This document shows positions 1-8,291 of a DNA stretch of 33,078 bases, piece by piece. Made by a program: the position numbers and the translations under genes. Each line of letters begins with the position of its first letter. Within the stretch, counting starts at the first letter, position 1. The notes under the pieces are model-generated. The model was not told the DNA's origin. It searched no databases and saw nothing but the letters and a program-made list of their open reading frames with translations. Source of the stretch: Rhodopseudomonas sp. AAP120 (GTDB lineage: Bacteria; Pseudomonadota; Alphaproteobacteria; Rhizobiales; Xanthobacteraceae); contig NZ_LJIC01000095.1 of the NCBI RefSeq assembly GCF_001295845.1, positions 1-33,078 on the forward strand. Direction: 5' to 3'.

Positions 1-46
1 ACGGGGCTTCTGGATTGCTTCGTCGCTTCGCTCCTCGCAATGACGA
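1..46. repeat. GTCATTGCG-type dispersed repeat, partial
   Basis: Read on the minus strand this begins GTCATTGCGAGGAGCGAAGC and continues with GACGAAGCAATCCAG. That form of short intergenic repeat is common in Bradyrhizobium-type genomes. It runs off the left edge of the window, so its second arm is not visible. No gene overlaps it. The call rests on resemblance to this repeat style; no second full copy lies in this window. Confidence 0.45.
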
Positions 47-163
47 ACATTCAAGGCCGTATTTCGGATCGAATTTTCGGCTAGGTTCTGAAGAGCCCGG
101 CGAAGCCGGGGCGTCTCGAAGGACGAGCACCCGCTGTTGACCGCTGCGCCGCTCCACCAAAGT

Positions 164-253
164 CGTCATGGCCGAGCTTGACCCGGCCATCCACGGCCAC
201 AGGCACGGCCATTATCTGAAGGATGGATGTCCGGGTCGAGCCCGGGCATGACG
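164..253. repeat. REP-like imperfect inverted repeat
   Basis: The left arm (164-194) starts CGTCATGGCCGAGCTTGACC. The right arm (223-253), read in reverse complement, starts CGTCATGCCCGGGCTCGACC. The arms match over about 30 bases with a few mismatches and are separated by about 28 bases. This is an extragenic palindrome next to the tRNA-Glu gene. It probably forms a cruciform or a stem in RNA; no coding function is seen. Confidence 0.6.
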
Positions 254-319
254 GATTCGGAAAAGCCCGCCCGCGATCTTGCAGCCGCGCCGTTTCGCGG
301 CTATTGGTCTGCGCCTCAC

Positions 320-394
320 GCTCCCTTCGTCTAGCGGTTAGGACGCGGCCCTCTCAAGGCTGAAACAGGGGTTCGATTCCCCTAGGGAGCGCCA
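320..394 (+). tRNA. tRNA-Glu (anticodon CTC)
   Basis: The acceptor arms GCTCCCT (320-326) and AGGGAGC (384-390) pair perfectly, followed by discriminator G and an encoded CCA (392-394). The anticodon stem is 346-350 with 358-362. The 7-base loop CTCTCAA places the anticodon CTC at 353-355, reading GAG. The T-loop GTTCGATTC is present. Length is 75 bases including CCA. A lower-GC gene begins shortly downstream, as is common where islands insert at tRNA 3' ends, but I found no duplicate of the tRNA 3' end within the window. Confidence 0.93.
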
Positions 395-671
395 GAGCCA
401 AGCTTTTACCCGCACCAAGCAATATTGCGATGCAATTGGATTGACCAATCGCGCTGGCACAGTTCTTAGCTAGACTTTTAAGCGTGCCACGAAATGCCGA
501 CTCGGAGTCTTCTCAGCGGCGGTTTAGTAGGTATAGCGCGCTGGGCCTCGATATTCTTGCCTGCTCTCATCAATCATGATGCGTTGTGAGGTCTCGTCGC
601 AACTCATGCTGCGGGATCGCCCTTCAATTTCGAGTGCGGTTTCAATGATTGGGGCCTTTGGAGAAAAATTC

Positions 672-2435
672 ATGAAACCTCCTCGGAACGCTTGGTCCAG
701 CAAAACAGAGGGACGCTTAGTTCTCCTGTTCGCCCAGACACTTCATGAAATGCTCGCCGAGCCTCCCTTTGAGAGCTTCCGCGTGTATTCTCTTGATACC
801 GTATCTAGGTTGAGTGAAGCGCTGGCCCTAATGCGCGATGTCCAACTTAACCGAGTTCCTCGAGCATCTCTGAAGCCAGTACTTGAGGAGGTGCTTTGGT
901 CTTTTGAAAAGGACCCGATTGCAAAGAGTGTTGCTCCTAATGAAATCTCAGTTCTTTCGGAGGGAATCAAGCAGGAGGCTATTCTCGCGGATCTAGCTGC
1001 AAACATTAGGGTAATCGCGCGTCTGCTGAAGAGGGATTACAAGCTACGTATTGAAAGATATCTCCTAGCGATCTTCGATGAGCCAAACCGAAAGTTGGAT
1101 TTAAGGCGAGCGTGCGGCTTTTACTGTTCTCACTTAGTTAATTCCGGCTTCTCAAAAAACTGGATCAGAGAGATTGTACAGGAGTTATTCTTTGATCCGG
1201 ATATGAGCGATGCTGATAGAAATAGCGTCGAGACGTTCTTCAGAAAGTTAGATACTAAGGATGTCGAATTTAACGTATTCTCTCCTGTAAATTCGGAGCT
1301 CGCGCGTTTACTAAAGTCGCTGGGCTGGCAAGTAATGGATTGGGAAGAGCTCGGCGATCACGCTAGAGAGTCGCTGCAGCCCTATTTTGTGTCTGAATTG
1401 AATTCCGTTGTTGTTTCAGTCGAGAAGGCGAATGACCCTTACGGATCGGTCGACTTAGTTCAAAGCCAGCTCACTTATGTTCGTGCGCTGACTTATTTGG
1501 GCCGAGAGGGCATGGATTGTCGCTGGAATCCCTGGATGTATGTTTCGCGGAAAGCGGATGGCTCCGGTAAAGCGTATTCCGTCCCGGAGTTGTCGTTTGA
1601 CAGGCCGCCTCGACTTACAGCGGGTCGCCGGCTGCGCTCGCACACAAAATTCTTTAAACGCTTGATGGAGAATTTTGACAGGCCCTCTACAGAACGCCTC
1701 CTAAGCTCCGTAAACACTGCCGCATTGGCCAGGGGCTCAGCTAATACAGAGAATCAACTAATATCCCTTTGGTCAGCTATTGAAGTGTTGTTGAGTGATC
1801 CGCATCCAGGAATGCCTCGAGTTATCAGCTATGTGCATCAAATAGTCCCTTGCATTTGCCTTCGCCATGTTCGGAGACAATTTGTTGCTATCTATGATGA
1901 GCTCCTCGTGGCGTATCGTCGTTCGTTTGTCACGATCCTTCGACAGGAGCCTTCTTTCAGAGAAGAAGATCCGCATACGAATTTTGCAGCCTTGATCTGT
2001 TTGCAGGAGAATGAGCCACTGCAGAAGGAGCTTTGTAGATTGTGCGCAGATAATCCTCTCGCTCTTCAGCGGCTATTCAAGCTGAATCGTGATTATGGGA
2101 CTGTCAATGCTGCTGCAAATGCAATCGACGCTCACGAAAAGCGCGTTAGTTGGCAGGTTCATCGTATATATCGAGCACGGAATCAACTTGTTCATCTCGG
2201 CCGAAAGCCTCCTTATCTCGATCCGCTAATTCTGAATATGGCTGAGTACTTTCAGGCCTCAATTAGTGCTATCGTAAGTCGTGCCCAAAGAGAGTCGGGC
2301 CAATCGAATATTGATCGAGTAGTTTCCGAAATTGGAGTTGCGTATCGCATCTTGCTTCGGAGATTATCAAAATCTGATACTAGAAGTATGAATCGAGCAG
2401 ATCTCCACCAATTAGTGGCTCGACCGAGCGAATAA
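672..2435 (+). CDS. HEPN-domain protein (Apea-like), putative defence protein
   Basis: The product is about 587 aa, soluble, with no signal peptide or membrane segments. The C-terminal third (about residues 355-530) resembles Apea-like HEPN domains. A helix carries ENQLISLWSAIEVLL, and about 140 residues later comes RARNQLVH, holding the RNxxxH-type HEPN RNase motif (R503 to H508, bases 2178-2195). HEPN proteins are typically RNases of toxin-antitoxin and abortive-infection systems. The N-terminal part is unrecognised and mostly helical. I chose the ATG at 672 because GGAG lies 8 bases upstream. The reading frame also has an ATG at 576, but with no ribosome binding site. Base composition is clearly lower in GC (about 45-50% on lines sampled by eye) than the neighbours (about 65-70%), and codons are A/T-ending. 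Together with its place next to tRNA-Glu this suggests horizontal acquisition. No antitoxin partner gene is visible. A defence role is inference. Confidence 0.65.
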   Translation: MKPPRNAWSSKTEGRLVLLFAQTLHEMLAEPPFESFRVYSLDTVSRLSEALALMRDVQLNRVPRASLKPVLEEVLWSFEKDPIAKSVAPNEISVLSEGIKQEAILADLAANIRVIARLLKRDYKLRIERYLLAIFDEPNRKLDLRRACGFYCSHLVNSGFSKNWIREIVQELFFDPDMSDADRNSVETFFRKLDTKDVEFNVFSPVNSELARLLKSLGWQVMDWEELGDHARESLQPYFVSELNSVVVSVEKANDPYGSVDLVQSQLTYVRALTYLGREGMDCRWNPWMYVSRKADGSGKAYSVPELSFDRPPRLTAGRRLRSHTKFFKRLMENFDRPSTERLLSSVNTAALARGSANTENQLISLWSAIEVLLSDPHPGMPRVISYVHQIVPCICLRHVRRQFVAIYDELLVAYRRSFVTILRQEPSFREEDPHTNFAALICLQENEPLQKELCRLCADNPLALQRLFKLNRDYGTVNAAANAIDAHEKRVSWQVHRIYRARNQLVHLGRKPPYLDPLILNMAEYFQASISAIVSRAQRESGQSNIDRVVSEIGVAYRILLRRLSKSDTRSMNRADLHQLVARPSE

Positions 2436-2494
2436 GAGAGGGCCCAACGCCTTGATCACGAGCGTACGTCAAGAATTAATGGGTCCTTCGCCTC

Positions 2495-5035
2495 TCATCG
2501 TCTACCCGTTTCGATCTCCGCAGCCGCCTCCACCGCCCTATCCGCCCCAACCGGCCTCGCGAACACATACCCCTGCACACAATCGCAATCGAACGCGCCA
2601 AGCAGTTCGACCTCTTCGGCGAGCTCGGCGCCTTCGGCCACCACGCTCATGCCGAGGCCGTGCGCCAGCGCGATGATGCCGCCGAGGAGTTTGCGCTTCT
2701 CGGGCACGGTGGCGATGCCGCTGACGAAGGAGCGGTCGATCTTCAGGCAGTTGAACGGCAGCCGCGTCAGATAGCCGAGCGACGAATAGCCGGAGCCGAA
2801 ATCGTCGAGCGCCAGCCGGATGCCGAGCTTCGACAGCGCCGCCAGCGTCGTGCTGACCTTCTGCTTGGTGTGATCGACGAACAGGCTTTCGGTCAGCTCC
2901 AGGCAGAGCAGCTCCGGCGGCAGGCCGGTCTCGGCCAGCACCGTCGAGACGACCTTCTCGAAATCGCCGTTCCAGATCTGCGCCGGCGAGACGTTCACCG
3001 AAATCGTGCGCGGCGGCAGGCCGGCATCGAGCCAACTCCGCATCTGGCGGCAGGCATCGCGCAGCACCCAATGGCCGAGATCGACGATCAGGCCGGTGCT
3101 CTCCGCAATCGGGATGAACTCCGAGGGCGCGATTGGGCCGCGCTGCGGATGGCTCCAGCGCAGCAGCGCCTCGAAGCCGATGACGCGGCCGGTCTTCAGA
3201 TCGATCTGCGGCTGATAATGCGTCTGCAGGCCGCCGCTCTCGACGGCGTGGCGCAGCCGCCTGCCGAGGTCGAGCTTTTGATCGACCGCTTCGGCGTAAA
3301 CCGGCTCGAACAGCTGCGCCCGTCCGCGCCCGGCCTCCTTGGCCATATAGAGCGCGAGGTCGGCGTTGCGCGAGGCTTTCTCGGCGGTCGCGCCATGCTC
3401 CGGCAGGATGGCAATGCCGATGGTGGCGCCGATGCAGGCCTCGCCCTCCGCGAGCTCGACCGGCACCGACAACTTAGCGATCAACCGATCGGCCAGCGCG
3501 ACCGGCGCTTCGGCAGAGGCGCTGGGGCTGTCCGTCAGCACCGCAAATTCATCGCCGCCGATCCGGGCGATGAAGGCCTGCGGACCCAGCTCATGTCTCA
3601 GCACGCCCGCGACGTGAACCAGCAGGCTGTCGCCGGTGGAATGGCCGAGCGTATCGTTGACCTCCTTGAAGCGATCGAGGTCGATCAGCAGCAGCGCCGT
3701 GTGTCCGTCGTCCGCAGCCGGAGTCTCGAACAGACCGGCGAGCCTGCGTTTGAACAGCGCGCGATTGGCGAGTCCGGTCAGCGGATCCGTGTAGGCCAGG
3801 AGTTCGAGCCGGCGTTCGGCTTCCTTGCGATCGGTGACGTCCTGCGCGGTGCCGATCAGGCCGACGAGCTTGCCGCTGACGATCTCGGCCTTGCAGATGA
3901 TGGCCAGGTCGCGCGGCGCGCCGTCGCTGTGCCGGATGCGGATGTCGGTGGATTCCGTGTTGCCGCTGCGCAGGACGCGAGCCTGGATCCTCAGCAGACG
4001 GTCGGCGTCGTCGCCCAGAAAATAAGCCTTGGTGCCCTCATAGGTCGGCTCGAACGCATCCGGCTCGAGGCCAAGCAGCTGATAGAGTTCGGGCGACCAG
4101 ACCGTTCGGCCGCTATCCAGCCGATGAGTCCAGGTGCCGATCCGGCCGAGCCGATGCGCTTCTTCCAGCGCGCGGGTGCGCTCGTCGAGCAAAGCGCGGG
4201 CGGCTTCGAGCTGGGTGATATCGCTCGCCGTGCCGCGATAGCCGAGGAACGTCCCGTCATCGGCGAAAATCGGCTTGCCGCTCGTCCTGATACAGATCCG
4301 CGAGCCGTCCTCTCCGATCGACGTGTAGACGAAGTCGCGGAACGGGCGGCGTGCTTCCATGTCGCCGCGGTGCAGCGCCATGGCGCCTTGGTCTTCCGGC
4401 GCAAACGACAGTTCCCAGCGCGCCTTGCCGCCCGACGCGACGGTTTGCAGGGCGGCGTTTCCATCGACGGATTTCGGATAGGGCAGCAGCCGATGGTCGG
4501 GGCCGCTCTCCCAGCACCAGTCGGAGGCGGTGCTGACGAAGTCGGCGAAGCGCTGCTCGCTCTCGGCCAGGCGCCGGAGCGCAGACGCCTGCGGAGTCAC
4601 GTCCCTGACGACACCGAACACGCGTTGCACCTGGCCGTTCGGGTCGAACTCCGGCTCGCCCTGCACGATGCAATCGAGCAGGCTGCCATCGGAGTTGAAA
4701 AATCTGGTCTCGACCGCAAACGGCCGGCCCTCGGTCCAGCACGCCACGTAATGAGCGAACAGAACGGTGCGGCTCTCGGCCGGATCGGGCTGGCGCATGG
4801 CGGCGCTCGGAGCGAACCCGGGTGTCTGACGGGCGTAGAGCGACGCGAATTCGGGCGACATCCAGAAATCGGTCGCAGCGGCGCTGAACGACTCCCAATA
4901 CGCGATGCGCCCCATCCCCATGGCGCGGCGCAGCGACCACTCCTGATGCCACCCCCGCGCTTCTCGCGGGTACGGCTGCCGCAATGACGCTCCACCGACG
5001 GCCATCTTCCCCCGACCAAGACGAACCCGCACCAT
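2495..5035 (-). CDS. PAS-PAS-PAS-GGDEF-EAL cyclic-di-GMP signalling protein
   Basis: The product is up to 846 aa and predicted cytoplasmic. Three PAS-type sensor regions (about residues 45-150, 160-285 and 300-405) end in the usual VVRDVT, TASDIT and TAQDVT segments. A GGDEF domain follows (about 415-575, intact RIGGDEF near residue 492), then an EAL domain (about 590-835) with EALLRW, ELTES, DDFGSGYSSL, KIDRSFV and QGY. All key catalytic residues look present, so it could both make and break cyclic-di-GMP. The inhibitory RxxD site before GGDEF is replaced by GPQA. The start is uncertain. The first 38 residues lie over a hairpin-containing repeat-like sequence (4922-4992) and do not look like protein, so translation may begin at the ATG at 4921 or 4915, though neither has a convincing ribosome binding site. 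The gene converges on the HEPN gene, 59 bases apart. Confidence 0.9.
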   Translation of the reverse strand: MVRVRLGRGKMAVGGASLRQPYPREARGWHQEWSLRRAMGMGRIAYWESFSAAATDFWMSPEFASLYARQTPGFAPSAAMRQPDPAESRTVLFAHYVACWTEGRPFAVETRFFNSDGSLLDCIVQGEPEFDPNGQVQRVFGVVRDVTPQASALRRLAESEQRFADFVSTASDWCWESGPDHRLLPYPKSVDGNAALQTVASGGKARWELSFAPEDQGAMALHRGDMEARRPFRDFVYTSIGEDGSRICIRTSGKPIFADDGTFLGYRGTASDITQLEAARALLDERTRALEEAHRLGRIGTWTHRLDSGRTVWSPELYQLLGLEPDAFEPTYEGTKAYFLGDDADRLLRIQARVLRSGNTESTDIRIRHSDGAPRDLAIICKAEIVSGKLVGLIGTAQDVTDRKEAERRLELLAYTDPLTGLANRALFKRRLAGLFETPAADDGHTALLLIDLDRFKEVNDTLGHSTGDSLLVHVAGVLRHELGPQAFIARIGGDEFAVLTDSPSASAEAPVALADRLIAKLSVPVELAEGEACIGATIGIAILPEHGATAEKASRNADLALYMAKEAGRGRAQLFEPVYAEAVDQKLDLGRRLRHAVESGGLQTHYQPQIDLKTGRVIGFEALLRWSHPQRGPIAPSEFIPIAESTGLIVDLGHWVLRDACRQMRSWLDAGLPPRTISVNVSPAQIWNGDFEKVVSTVLAETGLPPELLCLELTESLFVDHTKQKVSTTLAALSKLGIRLALDDFGSGYSSLGYLTRLPFNCLKIDRSFVSGIATVPEKRKLLGGIIALAHGLGMSVVAEGAELAEEVELLGAFDCDCVQGYVFARPVGADRAVEAAAEIETGRR
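4922..4992. repeat. Repeat-like hairpin sequence at the 5' end of the GGDEF/EAL gene
   Basis: On the minus strand this begins GTCATTGCGGCAGCCGTACC, sharing GTCATTGCG with the repeat at 1-46. It contains a perfect hairpin with arms CCCGCG and CGCGGG around CTTCT. It lies where the annotated coding start would be, which makes the extreme N-terminus of that protein doubtful. The match to a repeat family is suggestive only. Confidence 0.35.
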
Positions 5036-5331
5036 GATACAGCCGTACCATGGAGCGGTTGCCGGTCAGAGCGGCAAATCCCAATGAGATCAGCGCGTTC
5101 GCCATCGTGGTATAATTTGAGTGAACCGCGACAGGGAACCGTCTTGGAGCCTCGACCCTTGGTCGGTACCGGGGAATTCGATCAACCGACGATCTGCGGG
5201 CGAACTCTCAATGCGGCGCGGGAAGCTCCCCACTCGGATCGAAAGCAACGCTCGTCGGGCCTCCGGCCAGCGCATCTTGCCGACCGCCGACGGCTCCATC
5301 GCCGCGGGGCAGAGCTCCGCCGCACAGCCGA

Positions 5332-5769
5332 TCACGCCGGCAGATGCTGCCGCACCCAGCGCACGATCTGCTGCGCCGGCATTGCGCCGGACGTCCGGGC
5401 CCGCTCGCGGCCGTTGTCGAACAGGATCATGGTCGGGATGCCCTGGATGCCGAGCCGGGCGGCGATCTGCTGCTCGTTGTCGGAGTTCAGCTTGATCAGC
5501 CGCACGTTCGGCTCCAGTTCGCGCGCCGCCTGCTCATAGGCCGGCGCCATCGCCCGGCACGGCCCGCACCACGGCGCCCAGACGTCCACCAGCACCGGCA
5601 CGCTGCTCCGCGCCAGCTGCCTGTCGAACAGCTCGCCGCCGACGTCGGCCGGGTGGCCCTCGAACAGCTTGTTGCCGCACTTGCCGCATTTGCCGTCGAG
5701 GGCCGGGCGCTGCTCCGGCAGCCGGTTGACGCCGCCGCAATGCGTACACACCACCAGATGATCGGACAT
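5332..5769 (-). CDS. trxC: Thioredoxin 2 (zinc-binding TrxC)
   Basis: The product is 145 aa. An N-terminal zinc ribbon has two CxxC pairs (C8/C11 and C28/C31), followed by a thioredoxin fold with the active site WCGPC (residues 67-71) and the cis-proline loop GIPTM. This architecture is that of thioredoxin 2, a cytoplasmic disulfide reductase often linked to oxidative stress in other bacteria. A ribosome binding site AAGGAG lies about 8 bases before the ATG. The gene follows the alcohol dehydrogenase on the same strand with a gap of about 118 bases, so it may have its own promoter. No OxyR-type site was recognised. Confidence 0.95.
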   Translation of the reverse strand: MSDHLVVCTHCGGVNRLPEQRPALDGKCGKCGNKLFEGHPADVGGELFDRQLARSSVPVLVDVWAPWCGPCRAMAPAYEQAARELEPNVRLIKLNSDNEQQIAARLGIQGIPTMILFDNGRERARTSGAMPAQQIVRWVRQHLPA

Positions 5770-5887
5770 GATCGGATCTCCTTGCGGACAGATGTAGTTG
5801 TGTTCCGCGCCATTGCGAGACGGCGAAGCCGACGAGCCATCGGGTTCGAAACCGGATGGCTTTGCTCAAGGACGAGGTGAGGCGGAG

Positions 5888-6871
5888 TTACGGCACCAGC
5901 ACCGCGGCGCCGAGCAGTTCGCCGGCGCGCAGCTTGGTCAGCACCGCGTTGGCATCGCGCAGCGGAAACGCGTGGGTCTCGGTGCGGATGCCGGCCTGCT
6001 GCGCCACTTTCAGGAAATCGGCGCCGTCCTGCCGGGTGAGGTTGGCCACCGATACCAGCTGCCGCTCCTCCCACAGCAGGCCGTACGGGAAGCTCGGGAT
6101 GTCGCTCATATGGATGCCGGCGCAGACCACGCGGCCGCCTTTGCGCACCGCCTTCAGCGCGGCCGGCACCAGGCCGCCGACCGGCGCGTAGATGATGGCG
6201 GCGTCGAGCGGCTGCGGTGGCATCTCCTCCGAGGCGCCGGCCCACACCGCGCCGAGGCTGCGGGCGAAATCCTGCGCGGCGCGGTCGCCGCCGCGGGTGA
6301 AGGCGTAGACCTGCCGGCCCTGCCAGCGCGCGACCTGCGCCACGATGTGCCCGGCGGCGCCGAAGCCGTAGATACCAAGCCGCTCCGCCGGCCCGGCGAT
6401 CACCAGCGAGCGCCAGCCGATCAGCCCGGCGCACAGCAGCGGTGCGATCGCCACATCGTCGCCGACGTCGCCGAGCGGGAACGCGTAGTTCGCATCGGCG
6501 ATGGCGTGGGTGGCGAAGCCGCCGTCGCGGGTGTAGCCGGTGAACCGCGGCGCGTCGCACAGGTTCTCCATCCCGCCGGTGCAGTAGCGGCAGACCCCGC
6601 AGGTGTGACCGAGCCATGGAATGCCGACGCGGTCGCCGATGCGGTGAGCGGTGACGCCGGCGCCGATCTCGGCGATACGGCCCACGATCTCGTGGCCGGG
6701 AATGATCGGATAGCGGATGTCCGGCAGTTCGCCATCCACGACGTGCAGGTCGGTGCGGCAGACGCCGCAGGCCGCGACGCTCACCAGCACCTCGCCGTCA
6801 CCCGGCCGCGGCGTAGCGCGCTGCTGCCAACGTAACGGTGTATTCGGCGCTGTCAGGACCATCGCCTCCAT
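5888..6871 (-). CDS. Zinc-dependent alcohol dehydrogenase, MDR family
   Basis: The product is 327 aa from the ATG at 6871, which has GGAGGA about 7 bases upstream. The frame is open further upstream to 6943, but that extension lacks homology-like sequence. Zinc ligand motifs are visible: CGVCRTDLH (C38), PGHE (H60/E61), and the structural zinc cluster C91, C94, C97, C105. The dinucleotide-binding loop is YGFGAAGH. The family oxidises alcohols or reduces aldehydes with NAD(P); the substrate cannot be read from the sequence. It lies 72 bases downstream of chaB on the same strand and may be cotranscribed with it from the region holding an FNR-type box at 7323. Confidence 0.9.
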   Translation of the reverse strand: MEAMVLTAPNTPLRWQQRATPRPGDGEVLVSVAACGVCRTDLHVVDGELPDIRYPIIPGHEIVGRIAEIGAGVTAHRIGDRVGIPWLGHTCGVCRYCTGGMENLCDAPRFTGYTRDGGFATHAIADANYAFPLGDVGDDVAIAPLLCAGLIGWRSLVIAGPAERLGIYGFGAAGHIVAQVARWQGRQVYAFTRGGDRAAQDFARSLGAVWAGASEEMPPQPLDAAIIYAPVGGLVPAALKAVRKGGRVVCAGIHMSDIPSFPYGLLWEERQLVSVANLTRQDGADFLKVAQQAGIRTETHAFPLRDANAVLTKLRAGELLGAAVLVP

Positions 6872-6943
6872 GGCGCGTCCTCCGGTCGCGGAGATCGATC
6901 GGGCCAGTCTATCGCGGGACGGCAGGCGATCAAAGCCGCGCAC

Positions 6944-7165
6944 TCACTTCCGCTCGCGCGCCACCCAGTTTTCACCCTGCTTGCGATACTGCTTCTTCAC
7001 CGCCGCCCAGGCGACACGATGGGCGGTGCTCTCCTGTTCGTCGGGACCGCGATCCTGATATTCGGTGAAAGCATTATTGAACGCCGCCACGTAGATCTGC
7101 TGCGCGTGCAGCGGCAGCCGCACCTGTAGCGGCGGTGGCAGATCGTCGGTCGAACCGTACGGCAT
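6944..7165 (-). CDS. chaB: ChaB family protein
   Basis: The product is 73 aa. The opening MPYGSTDDLPPPLQVRLP and the segments HAQQIYVAAFNNAF and AHRVAWAAVKKQY are the hallmarks of the ChaB family. The family is small and conserved; in E. coli it has been called a regulator of the ChaA cation antiporter, but its molecular role is poorly defined. A strong ribosome binding site (AGGAAGGGAG) precedes the ATG. No chaA gene is in the window. It is divergent from pcm across a 255-base gap that holds an FNR/FixK-like palindrome. Confidence 0.9.
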   Translation of the reverse strand: MPYGSTDDLPPPLQVRLPLHAQQIYVAAFNNAFTEYQDRGPDEQESTAHRVAWAAVKKQYRKQGENWVARERK

Positions 7166-7322
7166 GTCGCTCCCTTCCTGCGTCGAACGAAGCGCGGCGC
7201 AGAACCCTGCAGCCGTCGGCGCGTTGGCGGACCAAGGCCGGCCAGCGGCGCTCCGTCACCGCGCAGGCTCGCTTCCGAATGCGGCAGCGTCGCGTCGCCG
7301 GGAGGCTGGCGCGGTGCCGTCC

Positions 7323-7336
7323 TTGATGCGGATCAA
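7323..7336. promoter_or_regulatory. FNR/FixK-type binding site
   Basis: The sequence is TTGATGCGGATCAA, a perfect dyad TTGAT-N4-ATCAA that matches the consensus for the FNR/FixK/AadR regulators. It lies 84 bases before the pcm ATG and 157 bases before the chaB ATG. It could act on either divergent transcript; the position fits pcm better. That the site is used is inference from the exact match and the intergenic position. Confidence 0.7.
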
Positions 7337-7420
7337 ATCCACAGCGCTGCCCGGTTCTAGGATCATGGCGGCTCGGACGGGAAGAGACGATGGCAGCGGC
7401 CGGCGATCAGGGAGGGTGCG

Positions 7421-8152
7421 ATGGCATCTCCGGAGTCTCGGCATTCATCGGGCCGTGCACCGGCGAGCGATTTCGCGGCGCAGCGCGCCCGCATGGTCGA
7501 GCAGCAGATCCGCGCCCGCGGCGTGTCCGATCCGCTCGTGCTGGCGGCGATCGCCAAGGTGCCGCGCGAGGCTTTCGTGCCGAATCTCACGCGTGCGCAT
7601 GCCTATGACGACTCGCCTTTGCCGATCGGCGGCGACCAGACCATCTCCCAGCCCTACATCGTCGCCGTCATGATCGCGGCGCTGCAGCTCGAAGGCGGAG
7701 AGCGCGTGCTCGAGGTCGGCACCGGCTCCGGCTATGCGGCCGCCGTGCTGGCCGCCATCGCCGGCGACGTGATCAGCATCGAGCGGCTGGAGCCGCTGGC
7801 CGATCGCGCCCGCACCGCCCTTGCGGCGCTCGGTATCCGCAACGTCGAGGTGCGGCACGGTGACGGCAGCCGCGGCTGTCCGGAGCGCGCGCCGTTCGCC
7901 GCGATCGTGGTCGCGGCCGGCGGCCCGCGGGTGCCGGACTCGCTGAAGGCGCAGCTGGCGATCGGCGGACGGCTGGTGATGCCGGTCGGCGCCGATCAGC
8001 TCGGCCAGAAACTGCTGCGCGTCACCCGCAGGTCCGACAGCGATTACTTCGTCGAGACGCTCACCGACGTCCGCTTCGTGCCGCTGATCGGCGCCGAGGG
8101 CTGGGACGCGGCGGATCGCGATGCGGCCTTGCCCCGCACGGGGCGCACATGA
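7421..8152 (+). CDS. pcm: Protein-L-isoaspartate O-methyltransferase
   Basis: The product is 243 aa. Family signatures are GGDQTISQPYIVA (the usual GQTISQPY segment) and the SAM-binding motif VLEVGTGSGYAAAVLA, then GGRLVMPVG near the C-terminal half. The enzyme methylates isoaspartyl residues in aged proteins using S-adenosylmethionine, starting their repair. The ribosome binding site GGGAGG lies about 6 bases before the ATG. The gene is the first in a + strand run (pcm, usp, pfkB, molybdopterin oxidoreductase) with an FNR-type box just upstream, which suggests induction at low oxygen. The C-terminal tail after about residue 225 is low complexity. Confidence 0.92.
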   Translation: MASPESRHSSGRAPASDFAAQRARMVEQQIRARGVSDPLVLAAIAKVPREAFVPNLTRAHAYDDSPLPIGGDQTISQPYIVAVMIAALQLEGGERVLEVGTGSGYAAAVLAAIAGDVISIERLEPLADRARTALAALGIRNVEVRHGDGSRGCPERAPFAAIVVAAGGPRVPDSLKAQLAIGGRLVMPVGADQLGQKLLRVTRRSDSDYFVETLTDVRFVPLIGAEGWDAADRDAALPRTGRT

Positions 8153-8291
8153 GCGCTGCAGCGGCGCGACATCGCGCGGCGGCCGGGGCCGCGCCGCGAA
8201 TGCTATACAGCCACGGCGCACCGCGCCTGCGGGTTTTCGTTCACACGCCGGCGGCTGCGCCGCCCATCGATCATCGCCAAGGGGACGTACC

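Noticed and set aside
2436-2520. Attachment-site copy of the tRNA-Glu 3' end after the HEPN gene
   Set aside because: CGTTTCGATCTCCG near 2508 only loosely resembles the T-arm; there is no continuous match to the tRNA 3' end, so no att site is claimed.
2660-4987. Long plus-strand open frame (775 codons) opposite the GGDEF/EAL gene
   Set aside because: The product is Arg/Ala/Gln-rich with no domain. The opposite strand encodes a protein with complete PAS, GGDEF and EAL motifs. Long antisense frames are expected in GC-rich DNA.
5110-5115. Plus-strand TATAAT
   Set aside because: No suitable -35 element and no plus-strand gene follows; probably chance.
5090-5335. Possible 81-aa gene starting at GTG overlapping the trxC stop
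   Set aside because: The sequence has no protein-like pattern or family match by eye; the overlap alone is weak evidence.
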